Source: Luteimonas sp. S4-F44
GTDB taxonomy: Bacteria > Pseudomonadota > Gammaproteobacteria > Xanthomonadales > Xanthomonadaceae
Direction of reading: 5' to 3'
Assembly: GCF_022637415.1 (NCBI RefSeq)
Contig: NZ_CP093340.1
Coordinates: 806,001-870,000, forward strand
Length of the DNA stretch: 64,000 nt
Shown piece by piece: positions 30,612 to 40,302 of the stretch. The notes beneath the pieces are model-generated. The model made no database searches, was not told where the DNA came from, and saw only the letters and a list, made by a program, of their open reading frames with translations. Position 1 is the first letter of the stretch, and each line of letters starts with the position of its first letter. The position numbers and the translations under genes were made by a program.

Positions 30612-32027
30612 TCATTCCGGGGTGGCGGCGGCGCGGTGCGTGGTGCTGCCACCGCTCGGCGTGTGCGTCGGCGCGTGGCTGCGCTGGGCGTGCAGCAGCT
30701 CGATGTTCGGATTGACGTCGAGCCAGCGTTGCGGCGGCAGGCCGATGGCGCGGTCGAGAATCGTCGGCATCAGCCCGGACGGCAGGCTGCTCTCGCTGTT
30801 CCACAGCACGACGATGCCCAGGTCGCGCTCGGGCATCATCGCCATCAGACCGCGGTAACCCTGGACGGCGCCGCCGTGGAAGACCACGCGCTCGCCCGAG
30901 TAGTCGAAGACGCGCCAGCCCAGCCCGTAGCCGGCCGCCTCGAGCCGGTCGCGGCGCCAGGACGAATTGCGCATCTCGGGTGGGGTGCCGACGATCGGCG
31001 CCTGTAGCGTCGCCAGCAGCGGCGCCGGCAGCACGTCGGGGCGGTGCCCGGTCTGGCCGAGCATCCACTGGGCCATGTCGGCGATGCTGGCGTTGACGCC
31101 GGCCGCCGGTGCGAGCCGGTAGTAGGTCGGCTTGGGCATCAACGAGGTCCAGCCGCCGCCGGCTCGCACATGCGGCTTGGCCCAGCGCGGGCTGGCCTGG
31201 ATGCCCTCCAAGCCATAGCTGGCGTCGTTCATGCCCAGTGGCTTGAAGATCCGCCGCGATACTGCCTCGCTGTAAAACTGGCCGGACGTCGCGAAGACGA
31301 CGTCGCCGATCAGGCTGAATGCGACATTCTGGTAGGCGTAGCAGTTGCCGGGCTGGCAGGTCATCGGCGCGGCCGAGAGCCGCTGCACCAGATCGTGATA
31401 GTCGGCGTTGCGCTCGATGTCGCGGTCGTAGGTGTTGCGGCCCAGGCCGACGCGATGGCTGAGCACGTCGGCGACGGTGAGTTGCTGGGCGGCTGAAGGA
31501 TCGGAGAAGCGCAGCGACGGCATGTAATCGACCACATGGCTGTCCCAGCGCAGCGCGCCCTCGGACACCAGCAGGCCGGTGATAGTGCCGGCGAAAGATT
31601 TCGACAGCGAGGCGAGCCGGAATACGGTATGCGCATCGACCGGCTCGGCCGACTTGACGTCGGTGATGCCGTAGCCTCGGGCACTGAGCACCTGACCGTT
31701 GTGGACGATCGCCATCGCCAGGCCGGGCACGCGCTGGTTGGCGACCAGGTCCTGCGCCATCGCCTCGAACAGCGCGACATCGAATCCGCTTGCCAGCGGC
31801 TTGGGCTGGCGCACCGGCATCAACGGCTCGGGCTTGACCGCGTCCTCGCGGCTGCGCGCTATGGGACGCTCGCTTAGCGGCACCACCGAAGCGACCTCGG
31901 CGATGTCGTCGGCGGCCTCGCTCTCGGCAGGCGGACTCTGCGCGGCCGACCCGAGCGCGGCGGGCAGCAACAGACCGATCAGGCCGAGCCGGGCCAGGGG
32001 GCGACGAGCTGGATGTCGGCGTTTCAT
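30612..32027 (-). CDS. serine hydrolase (class C beta-lactamase / PBP4* fold)
   Basis: The 471-aa protein has an N-terminal signal sequence (to about residue 29), a Glu/Pro-rich linker and a penicillin-binding-type domain. Its motifs are S140-L-S-K143 (FRLASLSKSF), Y232-Q-N234 (YAYQN) and H384-G-G (VVFHGGAVQG). Proteins of this fold include esterases, D-aminopeptidases and class C beta-lactamases; the HGG variant argues for an esterase or peptidase rather than a true beta-lactamase. It is probably periplasmic or surface-bound. GGGGAAGG precedes the ATG at 32027. Confidence 0.85.
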   Translation of the reverse strand: MKRRHPARRPLARLGLIGLLLPAALGSAAQSPPAESEAADDIAEVASVVPLSERPIARSREDAVKPEPLMPVRQPKPLASGFDVALFEAMAQDLVANQRVPGLAMAIVHNGQVLSARGYGITDVKSAEPVDAHTVFRLASLSKSFAGTITGLLVSEGALRWDSHVVDYMPSLRFSDPSAAQQLTVADVLSHRVGLGRNTYDRDIERNADYHDLVQRLSAAPMTCQPGNCYAYQNVAFSLIGDVVFATSGQFYSEAVSRRIFKPLGMNDASYGLEGIQASPRWAKPHVRAGGGWTSLMPKPTYYRLAPAAGVNASIADMAQWMLGQTGHRPDVLPAPLLATLQAPIVGTPPEMRNSSWRRDRLEAAGYGLGWRVFDYSGERVVFHGGAVQGYRGLMAMMPERDLGIVVLWNSESSLPSGLMPTILDRAIGLPPQRWLDVNPNIELLHAQRSHAPTHTPSGGSTTHRAAATPE

Positions 32028-32111
32028 CGGGCCTTCCCCTGCGTATGCATCCGGCAATGCGGCGATCATATAGCGCTCCCGCTCCGTTTTGCATGAACAA
32101 GGGGAGGTTTG

Positions 32112-32402
32112 ATGGGTAGCATGCTGATCCTGCTCGTTTTTGTTGGTGTGATCGTTGTGCTCGTCCTGTGGGGCGTGGGGATCTACAACGGGCCGATCAC
32201 TGCCCGCAACGCCTATCGCAACGCGTGCTCGCAGATCGATGTGCAACTCCAGCGTCGCTTCGACCTGTGTCCCAACCTTGTGGAGACCGCCAAGGACTAT
32301 CTGCAGCATGAGCGGCAGACGCTCGAGGCGGTTGCTGCCGCACGCGGGGCCGCGCAGGCCGCGCTCGAGCCGGCGCCCGACCGGCTGCTTGGCGCAGCGT
32401 GA
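32112..32402 (+). pseudogene. LemA family protein, truncated to its N-terminal half
   Basis: The 96-aa product has the LemA N-terminal membrane helix (ILLVFVGVIVVLVLWGVGIYN) and the family core RNAYRNACSQIDVQLQRRFDLCPNLVETAKDYL followed by HERQTLEAVAAAR. Intact LemA proteins have about 185-200 residues, so roughly half is missing. A strong GGGGAGG precedes the ATG. The frame stops exactly where a 14-bp tandem duplication begins, and the converging GMC gene follows at once, so a rearrangement probably removed the 3' half. It may still be expressed as a short membrane protein. Confidence 0.75.
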
Positions 32403-32442
32403 TCAGGTCTGCCGGATCAGGCCTGCTGGATCAAGGCGGCGG
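32401..32442. repeat. 14-bp tandem repeat at the lemA-GMC junction
   Basis: GATCAGGTCTGCCG (32401-32414) is followed by GATCAGGCCTGCTG (32415-32428) and a decayed third unit beginning GATCAAGG (32429). The repeat spans the truncated lemA stop and the stop codon of the converging oxidoreductase gene, marking a probable recombination joint. Confidence 0.6.
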
Positions 32443-34012
32443 CGCGTTCGGCGAGCATGATCACCGGTGCGTTGAGCTCGCCGCCGGGCAGCGTCGGCAT
32501 GACCGAGGCATCGACAACACGCAAGCCGTCGACCCCGCGGACCCGCAGTCGCGGATCGACGACGGCCTGCGCGTCGCTGCCCATGCGGCAGGTGCCGGCC
32601 GCGCGATGGACCGACTCGGCCTGGTCGCGCACGAACGCGGCGAGGTCGGCATCCGAGGCGTCCTCGCCCGGCGGCAGCGGCGCGTTGCGGATGCCATCGA
32701 AGGCGGCCTGCGCCAGAATCGTGCGCGCGATGCGGGCGCATTCGAACAGCATCCGCAGATCGAAACCCGCCGGATCGCTGAGGTAGCCGGGGTCGATCCG
32801 CGGCCGGTCGGAGATCCGGTTGCCGGTCAGGCGCACGTCGCCGCGACTGCGCGGCCGCAGGATGCAGGCGCGCAGGCTGCAGCCCGCACCGAGCGATCGC
32901 GCGTCGTGCACATCGAGGTGCGCCGGCGCGAAGTGGAACTGGATGTCGGCACGGTCGTCGCCGGCGAGCGGCGAGCGGAAGAACCCGCCCGCCTCGAGCC
33001 CATTGCTGGTCCCCGCGCCACGCCGGCCGCGCACGAAGTAGTCCCAGGCCATCGCCGCCTCGCGCATGCGGCCACCGCGCGGAGGCGTCTTGCTCTTGAG
33101 CGCGATGCGGATGCCGAGGGCATCCTGCAGGTGGCGCCCGACGTCCGGCGCGTCGTGCACCACCGGCAGCCCATGCCGACGCAGCGCCATCGCCGGGCCG
33201 ATGCCAGAGAGCATCAGCAGTTGCGGCGAGTTGACCGCGCCGCCGCACAGCAGCACCTCGCGCGTTGCAGGTTGGTGGAACGCACCGCGTGCGCTCGCGT
33301 AGACCACGCCGGTCGCGCGGCCGTGCTCGAACGTCACCCGGTTGACCCGCGCCCCGGTCACGATCGTGAGGTTGGGCCGCGTCCTGGTCGCACGGTCGAG
33401 ATACGCGGTCGCCGCCGAGCAGCGTGCGCCATCGCGCTGGGTCACCTGGTACAGGCCCACGCCGTGCTGCGCCGGGCCGTTGAAATCGGCATTGGCCGGC
33501 AGCCCGGCCTGCCGCGCCGCCTCGATGAACCTCCGCGTGCGCGGGTCGACATGGCGCAGGTCGGAGACCGTCAGCGGACCGTCGCCGCCGTGCAATGGAT
33601 CGTGGCCGCGGACATTGCCTTCGGCTTGCCGGAACCACGGCAGCACGTCGCGCCAGGCCCAGCCCTCGGCGCCGTGGGCGGCCCAGTCGTCATAATCGGC
33701 CGGGGCGCCGCGGGTGTAGCACATCGCGTCGATCGCGCTCGAACCGCCCAGCACCCGACCGTGCGGCCACCGTAGGGTGCGTCCGGCGAGCTGTGGCTGC
33801 GGCGCGGTGGTGTCGTCCCAGGTCATGCCACGTCCGCGGAGTTTGCCCGCCGCCGCGGGCATGCGCAGGAACGGGTGGGTGTCGTTCGGACCGGCCTCGA
33901 GCAGCAGCACCCGGACCTGCGGGTCGGCGCTGAGCCGATGCGCGAGCACGCAGCCGGCGGAGCCGGCGCCGACGATGATGTAGTCGTAGACAGGCGGAGG
34001 CGTTGGAGGCAT
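32417..34012 (-). CDS. GMC family FAD-dependent oxidoreductase (choline dehydrogenase-like)
   Basis: The 531-aa protein has the N-terminal FAD-binding YIIVGAGSAGCVLAHRLS, the GMC signature GRVLGGSSAIDAMCYTRG, the second motif GGAVNSPQLLMLSGIGP, and the catalytic His/Asn regions SVHRAAGTCRMG and PGGELNAPVIMLAE. The group oxidises alcohols such as choline or long-chain alcohols. Choline is not assured because no betaine aldehyde dehydrogenase or BetI lies nearby. The ATG at 34012 starts the conserved fold. Confidence 0.9.
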   Translation of the reverse strand: MPPTPPPVYDYIIVGAGSAGCVLAHRLSADPQVRVLLLEAGPNDTHPFLRMPAAAGKLRGRGMTWDDTTAPQPQLAGRTLRWPHGRVLGGSSAIDAMCYTRGAPADYDDWAAHGAEGWAWRDVLPWFRQAEGNVRGHDPLHGGDGPLTVSDLRHVDPRTRRFIEAARQAGLPANADFNGPAQHGVGLYQVTQRDGARCSAATAYLDRATRTRPNLTIVTGARVNRVTFEHGRATGVVYASARGAFHQPATREVLLCGGAVNSPQLLMLSGIGPAMALRRHGLPVVHDAPDVGRHLQDALGIRIALKSKTPPRGGRMREAAMAWDYFVRGRRGAGTSNGLEAGGFFRSPLAGDDRADIQFHFAPAHLDVHDARSLGAGCSLRACILRPRSRGDVRLTGNRISDRPRIDPGYLSDPAGFDLRMLFECARIARTILAQAAFDGIRNAPLPPGEDASDADLAAFVRDQAESVHRAAGTCRMGSDAQAVVDPRLRVRGVDGLRVVDASVMPTLPGGELNAPVIMLAERAAALIQQA

Positions 34013-34128
34013 CGGATGCGAGGGCAGTGCGGGCCGACAAGGATAGGCGTGCGCCGTGTCCGACGCTGGCGGCGGCCCGGGGCATCGGCTAACGTGCGCG
34101 TCGACAGCCGCCTCCTGCACGTGTCCCG

Positions 34129-35475
34129 ATGACCGACGTTGACGCCGATGCTCCCCACGGGCGCGGCCAGTTCCGGCGTGCGCTGCGCGAGTCGCCGCCG
34201 CTGTGGTGGGCGCTGCTGTACTTCTTCTGCCTGCTGTGCGGCTACTACGTGCTGCGCCCGGTGCGCGATGCGATGGGCGCCTCGACCGACGCGGTGGCCG
34301 TCTTTCCGGGCTTCATGCTCGACTGGACCTCAGCGCGCGGTATCGCACTGGGCGAGTTCACGCTGCAGGTGCTGTTCACCGGCACGTTCTTCGTGATGCT
34401 GGTGCTGCAGCCGCTCTACGGCGCACTGGTCTCGCGCTTTCCCAGGCGGATCTTCCTGCCGGTGGTCTACCTGATCTTCATCGCGTGTCTCATGGCGTTC
34501 CGGTGGGCGTTCGACAGCGCCTTGCCCGGGCGTGGCGCGTTGTTCTTCATCTGGATCGCGGTGTTCAACCTGTTCGCGGTCAGCGTGTTCTGGAGCTTCA
34601 TGGCCGATGTCTTCGATGATGCGCACGCCAAACGCTATTACGGTTACATCGGCGCCGGCGGGACGATCGGCGCATTCATCGGGCCCTTGATCACGACGTT
34701 GCTGGTCGGACACCTCGGGGTGCAGGCCCTGCCGCTGATCAGCGCGGGCTTTCTGGCGGTCTGCTTGCTGTGCATCCTTAAGTTGCGGGCCTGGGCGCGC
34801 CGCAACGAAGCGCACCGCGCCGCGCAGGACGAGCGCGCGATCGGCGGCTCGATCTGGGCCGGGCTCAAGCTGATCATCCGCGATCCGCTGTTGCGCGGGT
34901 TGGCGCTGCTGATGTTCTTCGGAGTCGGCGTCGGCACGCTGCTCTACAACGAACAGGCGGCGATCGTGCGCGCGTCGTATGCGACCGCCGAGGCGGCCAC
35001 GCGCTATTACTCGACGATCGACTGGGCCGTGAACGGACTGACGATCGTCGTCCAGTTGCTGCTCACGCGCTGGTTGCTGCGTCGTTACGGCGTGGCGCCG
35101 CTGCTGCTGCTACCGGCTTGCGCGATCCTGGTCGGCTTCTCGCTGCTCGCGGCCTCGCCGTACCCGCTGCTGGTGGCGGTGGTCCAGGTCGTGACCCGGG
35201 CCAGCGAGTTCTCGCTGTCGAAGCCGGCGCGCGAGACGCTCTACACCCGGGTGGACCGGGAATCGCGCTACAAGGCCAAGGCGGTCATCGACACCGCGGT
35301 CTATCGCGGCGGCGATGTCACTTTCGTGTGGGTGCACAAGGCGCTGGCGGCGTTCGGGTCGAAGATCGTGTTCCTGGCCGGCATCGGCATTGCGCTGGGC
35401 ATGCTGGCCGGCGCCTGGCGCGTGGTCCGTGCCGAGCGCCGGCTGCCCGATCGCGGACGCGAACCGGTCGTCTAG
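34129..35475 (+). CDS. MFS transporter related to NTP/NDP translocases
   Basis: The 448-aa protein has about twelve transmembrane helices. Its first helix region, LLYFFCLLCGYYVLRPVRDAMG, is the hallmark of an MFS subgroup resembling the ATP/ADP translocases (TlcA) of intracellular bacteria and plastids. In free-living Xanthomonadaceae these are widespread and the substrate is not known, so nucleotide exchange should not be assumed. It is divergent from the GMC oxidoreductase gene, 116 bases away. Confidence 0.8.
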   Translation: MTDVDADAPHGRGQFRRALRESPPLWWALLYFFCLLCGYYVLRPVRDAMGASTDAVAVFPGFMLDWTSARGIALGEFTLQVLFTGTFFVMLVLQPLYGALVSRFPRRIFLPVVYLIFIACLMAFRWAFDSALPGRGALFFIWIAVFNLFAVSVFWSFMADVFDDAHAKRYYGYIGAGGTIGAFIGPLITTLLVGHLGVQALPLISAGFLAVCLLCILKLRAWARRNEAHRAAQDERAIGGSIWAGLKLIIRDPLLRGLALLMFFGVGVGTLLYNEQAAIVRASYATAEAATRYYSTIDWAVNGLTIVVQLLLTRWLLRRYGVAPLLLLPACAILVGFSLLAASPYPLLVAVVQVVTRASEFSLSKPARETLYTRVDRESRYKAKAVIDTAVYRGGDVTFVWVHKALAAFGSKIVFLAGIGIALGMLAGAWRVVRAERRLPDRGREPVV

Positions 35476-35625
35476 CTGGATCTGCGTAGGCTGTGCACGC
35501 CGCAGGCGACGAGCAGAGCGGCGTCGAAAGCCGGCGAGCTGTTCGATCGCAGGCAGGGCGCCAGAGACAAGAACGGGCACGGCCTGCAGGAGGACCGTGC
35601 CCACTTGGGTTCGCAGATCGCTGCC

Positions 35626-38109
35626 TCAGGCCGCTTCGCGGGACCCGTCTTCTCGGCGTCGTGCGACCAAGTCGCGATAGCCGGCCGAGCGCAGCTCCTC
35701 GGGGTCGAAGTCGTCGACGGTGATCGCGTCGAGCGTCAGCGCGCGCAGCTCCTCGAGCAGCGCACGTTCCTCGCTGCTGATGTGGCCCTCGCGCACTGCC
35801 TCGTCCAACTGGGCGTCGTAGTCCAGCGCCTCGATGCCCTTGCTCTTGAGCGCCTTGAGGAACTTGCGCTCCACCGGCTCGGCCGCGACCGCCTTGGCGA
35901 GGTAGCTGGCGATGCGACCACCGGGATTGCGCTCGGTCGGCTGCAGGAACACGCCATCGGCCAGGCGCTCGCGCGCATCGTTGAGGCTCATCAGCAATGC
36001 CGCCACACGGTGCCCCAGGCGGTCGCCGGGTGCCTCGGCACGGCGGCCGAGCGGGAAGATCAGCGCCCACATCAGCCAGCCGACCGGACGGATCGGGAAG
36101 TTGCGCAGCGCCGCCGACAGCGCGGTCTCGATCTTGTGCACGCTGTCGTGGAACGCCCACGCCAGCAGCGGCTTGTCCGCTTCGGGGGCGCCCTCGTCGT
36201 GATAGCGCTTGAGAATCGCGCTGGTCATGTAGATGTGGCTGAGCACGTCGCCGAGCCGGCCCGACAGGGACTCCTTGAACTTCAACTTGCCGCCGAGCAT
36301 CAGCATCGACACGTCGGCCATCAGTGCGAGATTGGCCGAGTAACGGTCGAGCTTGCGGAAGTAGCGTCGGGTGTAGGCATCACCGGGGGCCGCACCGATG
36401 CGCGCACCGGTCAGGCCGAACCAGAACGAACGCACCGCGTTGGAGATCGCAAAGCCGATGTGGCCGAACAAACTGCGGTCGAACGCCTCCAGGCCGGCCG
36501 CGGTATCGGGGTCCTGCGCGGCCTTCATCTCCTTCATGACCCACGGATGGCACAGGATCGCACCCTGGCCGAAGATCAACAGGCTGCGCGTCATGATGTT
36601 CGCGCCCTCGACGGTGATCGCGATCGGCGCGGCCTGCCAGTTGCGGCCAGCGAAGTTGCGCGGTCCCAGGATGATGCCCTTGCCGCCGATCACGTCCATG
36701 ACGTCGCTGATGACCTCGCGGCTCATCGTCGTGCAGTGGTACTTGGCGATCGCCGACGGCACCGACGGCACATCGCCACGGTCCACCGCGGCTGCGGTGG
36801 CCTGCGACAACGCGCTGATCGCATAGGCTTTGGCACCGATGCGCGCCAGTGCTTCCTCGACCCCCTCGAAGCGCCCGACCGACAGCCCGAACTGCTTGCG
36901 GATGCGCGCATAAGCACCGGTGATCACCGCGCCGGCCTTGGCGCCGCCACTGGCCGTCGACGGCAGCGTGATCGAGCGCCCGACTGCCAGGCACTCGTTG
37001 AGCATGTTCCAACCCTTGCCGGCCATCTCGGCGCCGCCGATCAACTGGCTCAGCGGAATGAACACGTCCTTGCCGCGGATCGGGCCGTTCTGGAACGGCG
37101 AGTTGAGCGGGAAATGGCGGCGGCCGATCTCGACCCCGGGGGTGTCGCGCGGCAGCAGCGCCAGCGTGATGCCGATGTCCTGGTTGTCGCCGATCAGACC
37201 TTCAGGGTCGTACATGCGGAAGGCCAGGCCGATGAGTGTCGCGACCGGGGCCAGCGTGATGTAGCGCTTGTCGAACGTTAGCCGCACACCAAGCACGTTG
37301 GCGCCGTTCCACTCGCCTTTGCAGACGATGCCGTAGTCGGGGATTGAGGTCGCGTCCGAGCCCGCGAACGGCCCGGTCAGGCCGAAGCAGGGCACTTCCT
37401 GGCCGACCGCCAGGCGCGGCAGGTAGTAGTCCTTCTGCTCCTGGGTGCCGTAGTGGTTGAGCAACTCGCCCGGACCGAGCGAGTTCGGCACGCCGACCGT
37501 GGAGCTGACCACGCTCGAGACCGACGCCAGCTTTTGGATGACCTTGTGGTGCGCGAGCGCCGAAAAGCCCAGGCCGCCGTAGGCCTTGGGGATGATCATC
37601 CCGAAGAAGCGGTTCTCCTTGATGTAGGTCCACAACTCCGGCGGCAGGTCGGCATAGACATGCGTCAGCTCCCAGTCGTCGACCATCGCACACAGCGTCT
37701 CGACCGGCCCATCGAGGAAGGCCTGCTCCTCGGCCGTCAGTTGCGGCTTGGGGTAGTTCAGCAGGATGTTCCAGTCCGGATCGCCGGTGAAAAGTTCGCC
37801 CTCGAAACCGACCGAACCGGTTTCCAGCGCGATGCGCTCGGTCTTCGACAGCGGCGGCAACACCTTGCGGAAGAACGTCAGCAAAGGCGCTGTGATCAGC
37901 GCCTTGCGTACCGGTGCGATCAGCAGCGGCACCGCGATCAGCGCGACGACGACGGCTGCGATGACGGTCGCGGTGGCATTGGCGCCGAGCAGCCAGCAGG
38001 CCAGCAACAACGTAATAGTGATCGCGGCCCAGTAGGCGAGCCGCAGCCGGTGGTAGGCGGCGAACGCGCCGGCAAGGAGGAAGGCGAGGAAGGGGATCGC
38101 AACGCTCAT
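35626..38109 (-). CDS. fadE: acyl-CoA dehydrogenase FadE
   Basis: FadE catalyses the first step of fatty acid beta-oxidation. The 827-aa length, two N-terminal membrane helices (about 1-70) and the downstream acyl-CoA dehydrogenase fold with a long FadE-specific C-terminal domain match the large E. coli-type enzyme rather than the 380-aa ones. Recognisable segments are CFGLTGPFAGSDA, MDVIGGKGIILGPRN and QAAPIAITVEGANIMTRSL. An ATG one codon earlier (38112) is possible, but the GGAG spacing favours 38109. A divergent TetR gene probably regulates it. Confidence 0.93.
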   Translation of the reverse strand: MSVAIPFLAFLLAGAFAAYHRLRLAYWAAITITLLLACWLLGANATATVIAAVVVALIAVPLLIAPVRKALITAPLLTFFRKVLPPLSKTERIALETGSVGFEGELFTGDPDWNILLNYPKPQLTAEEQAFLDGPVETLCAMVDDWELTHVYADLPPELWTYIKENRFFGMIIPKAYGGLGFSALAHHKVIQKLASVSSVVSSTVGVPNSLGPGELLNHYGTQEQKDYYLPRLAVGQEVPCFGLTGPFAGSDATSIPDYGIVCKGEWNGANVLGVRLTFDKRYITLAPVATLIGLAFRMYDPEGLIGDNQDIGITLALLPRDTPGVEIGRRHFPLNSPFQNGPIRGKDVFIPLSQLIGGAEMAGKGWNMLNECLAVGRSITLPSTASGGAKAGAVITGAYARIRKQFGLSVGRFEGVEEALARIGAKAYAISALSQATAAAVDRGDVPSVPSAIAKYHCTTMSREVISDVMDVIGGKGIILGPRNFAGRNWQAAPIAITVEGANIMTRSLLIFGQGAILCHPWVMKEMKAAQDPDTAAGLEAFDRSLFGHIGFAISNAVRSFWFGLTGARIGAAPGDAYTRRYFRKLDRYSANLALMADVSMLMLGGKLKFKESLSGRLGDVLSHIYMTSAILKRYHDEGAPEADKPLLAWAFHDSVHKIETALSAALRNFPIRPVGWLMWALIFPLGRRAEAPGDRLGHRVAALLMSLNDARERLADGVFLQPTERNPGGRIASYLAKAVAAEPVERKFLKALKSKGIEALDYDAQLDEAVREGHISSEERALLEELRALTLDAITVDDFDPEELRSAGYRDLVARRREDGSREAA

Positions 38110-38175
38110 CATGGACTCCGACAATCGGCATGGCAGGCAGGAAGGCGACGGATGACGTCGCCCGGTGGGCCGATC

Positions 38176-38200
38176 TTGACCGTACGGTCGAGTATGGTAA
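38176..38200. promoter_or_regulatory. candidate TetR operator between fadE and its divergent regulator
   Basis: GACCGTACGGTC (38178-38189) is a perfect 12-bp palindrome in the 180-base gap between the divergent fadE and TetR genes. TTGACC overlapping its left edge could be a -35 element for the regulator. Palindromes of this kind, bound by a repressor sensitive to acyl-CoA, are usual for fad regulators; binding is inferred. Confidence 0.5.
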
Positions 38201-38289
38201 CGCGAGCGACCGAAGTCAATGCTGCGCCGCGGCGCGTCTTCGCAGCGTCGATACTGTTGCCGACGCAGGCGTATGGATAGACTGTCGCG

Positions 38290-38910
38290 ATGAGCAGATC
38301 CGCTTCATCGCCCGCCGCGGGCACCGCCCGGACCGGCACCGCCGCGACCGAACGCCAGGGACGCCTGAGCGCCGACGACTGGGCCCAGGCGGCGCTGGAC
38401 CTGATCGCCGAAGCCGGCGTGCAGGCCGTCGCCGTCGAACCTCTGGCCCGCCGCCTCGGCGTGACCAAGGGCAGCTTCTACTGGCACTTCCCGTCCCGTG
38501 ACGCCTTGCTGCAGGCCGCCCTCGAGCGCTGGGAGAACGTCGAGCAGGAAGCGCTGTTCGGCGCGCTCGAATCGATGCCCGACGCGCGCGAGCGCCTGCG
38601 CGCGCTGTTCCACATGGTCGCGCGCGAGTACAAATCGCACGTCATCTACAGCGCGCTGCTCAAAGCGCAGGACCACGCCACGGTGCAGCCGGTCATCGAG
38701 CGCGTGTCCAAGCGTCGCCTCGACTATCTGACCGCGTCCTTCCGCCAGGCCGGACTTGGCCGCGAGGACGCCCAGCACCGCGCGCGCCTCACCTACGCCG
38801 CCTATGTCGGCTTTCTGCAGCTAAACCTGCAACTGCACCAGGCCCGCATGCAGCAGGAGGAATTCGACGCCTACGTTGAGCACCTGGCGAGGACGTTGGT
38901 GCCGAGGTGA
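38290..38910 (+). CDS. TetR-family regulator, probable fatty-acid regulator
   Basis: The 206-aa protein has the TetR N-terminal helix-turn-helix (ALDLIAEAGVQAVAVEPLARRLGVTKGSFYWHFPSRDALLQA in outline, residues about 32-75) and a variable helical ligand domain. The long Ala/Thr-rich N-terminus is common in this group. Its divergent position next to fadE and the shared palindrome suggest control of beta-oxidation. The ligand is unknown. Confidence 0.85.
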   Translation: MSRSASSPAAGTARTGTAATERQGRLSADDWAQAALDLIAEAGVQAVAVEPLARRLGVTKGSFYWHFPSRDALLQAALERWENVEQEALFGALESMPDARERLRALFHMVAREYKSHVIYSALLKAQDHATVQPVIERVSKRRLDYLTASFRQAGLGREDAQHRARLTYAAYVGFLQLNLQLHQARMQQEEFDAYVEHLARTLVPR

Positions 38911-39115
38911 GGGGAGCGTGCCGGCCGCCCATTGGGTCGCTTGGTGCGTACATGTGACCCATCGGCAGCCTATGCGCCGATCATCGGAAGGCTGAGCGTC
39001 ACTCACGACGCTTCAACGGAAGGGTCATCAACGCCGAATTTTCAGTCTGCTCCGTACTGCGGCAGAGAGCAGTTCATAAGATCCAGCTTGAGCGCGACTC
39101 GGCGCCTTCTGCAAT

Positions 39116-39802
39116 CTATAACCCGACTGGTGCTTTGGGAGGCTCGACACCTAGCAACTTGAATCGTGTGTTGAACGCAACCGTAATCCGCAGTCCTTCG
39201 CCAACAGGATCGAATGGCGTGACTTCGTGGAGCAGCCACGACGGGAATAGAACGAGTTGCCCTGGCTGCAGCCGAATTGGAATGCCACCCAACTGATAGG
39301 GCGGTTTCAGCTTGTGCGAAGTCATGTCTACGAACATTGTGTTCGATGCATAAGGGCTAATGAACGTCAAACGTCCGCTATCCGGATTGTCTTCGTCCCC
39401 TTCTTGGCATACGCAATACACACCCGACCAAGAGTGCATCGGGTGGTTGTGAACGCCGAAGTATCCGCCTTTGTGAGTGACGTGGAACCAGGATTCATGG
39501 GCGATGTGTAGTCGACGAAGCGTGGAAAGGTCGTAGTCGTTGAGTTTTCCGATCGCCTGGTAAAGATTGGCCCAACAGAAGTCCCGCAAGGCCACGACGG
39601 CGGGATTGCGCCACTCAAACAGCGTGAACTGGCTTTCAAACAGGGCGCTATTGCGATGCGTGAACGGCTCCGGATTTGCGTATTTGTCACCTTGGGACAT
39701 GCAGCCGACAAAGAAACTACGCAATGCTGCGTTCAGTTCGCTGCAGTCATCCAAATGGACAGAAATGATGGGAACCGCAAATGCAGTGATAATCGAAGAC
39801 AT
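39116..39802 (-). CDS. putative 2OG-Fe(II) oxygenase superfamily protein
   Basis: The 228-aa protein resembles the 2OG-FeII_Oxy_5 group (TIGR02466-like). It has H118-N-H120 followed by SWSGVYCV, then FISPYASNTMF, GQLVLFPSWLLHEVTPF (H192) and RITVAFN (R205), matching the iron and 2-oxoglutarate binding regions. The reaction is not known for this group; hydroxylation of a small molecule or peptide is likely. Codon usage is visibly less GC-biased than in neighbouring housekeeping genes, as it is in the TonB receptor upstream. It has no signal peptide. The ATG at 39802 is preferred over one 20 codons upstream. Confidence 0.75.
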   Translation of the reverse strand: MSSIITAFAVPIISVHLDDCSELNAALRSFFVGCMSQGDKYANPEPFTHRNSALFESQFTLFEWRNPAVVALRDFCWANLYQAIGKLNDYDLSTLRRLHIAHESWFHVTHKGGYFGVHNHPMHSWSGVYCVCQEGDEDNPDSGRLTFISPYASNTMFVDMTSHKLKPPYQLGGIPIRLQPGQLVLFPSWLLHEVTPFDPVGEGLRITVAFNTRFKLLGVEPPKAPVGL

Positions 39803-39862
39803 GCGTAGGCCGTGTCGAGTGGGGGCGTGTTCAGAATGGCGACAAGGCGACTCAAGGAACAC

Positions 39863-40249
39863 CTGTCAGGCGGACAGAACAATGTCGATAATGATGGTGA
39901 TGGCAAGTCTGGGCAGTCATTCGGGCTTGCGATGGTTATACGCGACCGGGCTGCGAGTGAACTGAAGCGATGATCATCCACGAACCTATTAGGACCGTGT
40001 TGGTCTGCTTGTTATATCGCACAGTTCGACCTTAGCTTGGTCCGGAGGAGCGTTGACGCTGTTGCGTCGACGTGCCGCGCTTCCATGCGGTCCAGCGCGT
40101 GCTGGCCTGCCCGCCGGTCGCCTTGCTTTATCTCCAAAGGTCTATCCCCATTGGTGAAATCCGTCAGAGGCTGTGCTGCATGAAGATGGAGCATGAAGGT
40201 AAACTCCGCACGGAACTCGACTACGCTGTCTACCGCAGTTGGCGGTGGC
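39863..40249. other. gene-free stretch between the receptor and the oxygenase gene
   Basis: No supported gene lies in these bases; the short open frames have no family resemblance or ribosome sites. AT content is higher than in the flanking chromosome. The oxygenase promoter must lie here because the receptor gene has its own terminator. Confidence 0.4.
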
Positions 40250-40283
40250 TTGCAAAGAAAGGGGCCCTTTGGAAGAGCCCCTT
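40250..40283 (-). terminator. intrinsic terminator of the TonB receptor gene
   Basis: Reading the minus strand, AAGGGGC (complement of 40277-40283) pairs with GCCCCTT (complement of 40259-40265) and is followed by TTTCTTTGC. It begins about 20 bases after the receptor stop codon. Confidence 0.75.
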
Positions 40284-40302
40284 CGCATTGCATCAGCCTA
40301 GA

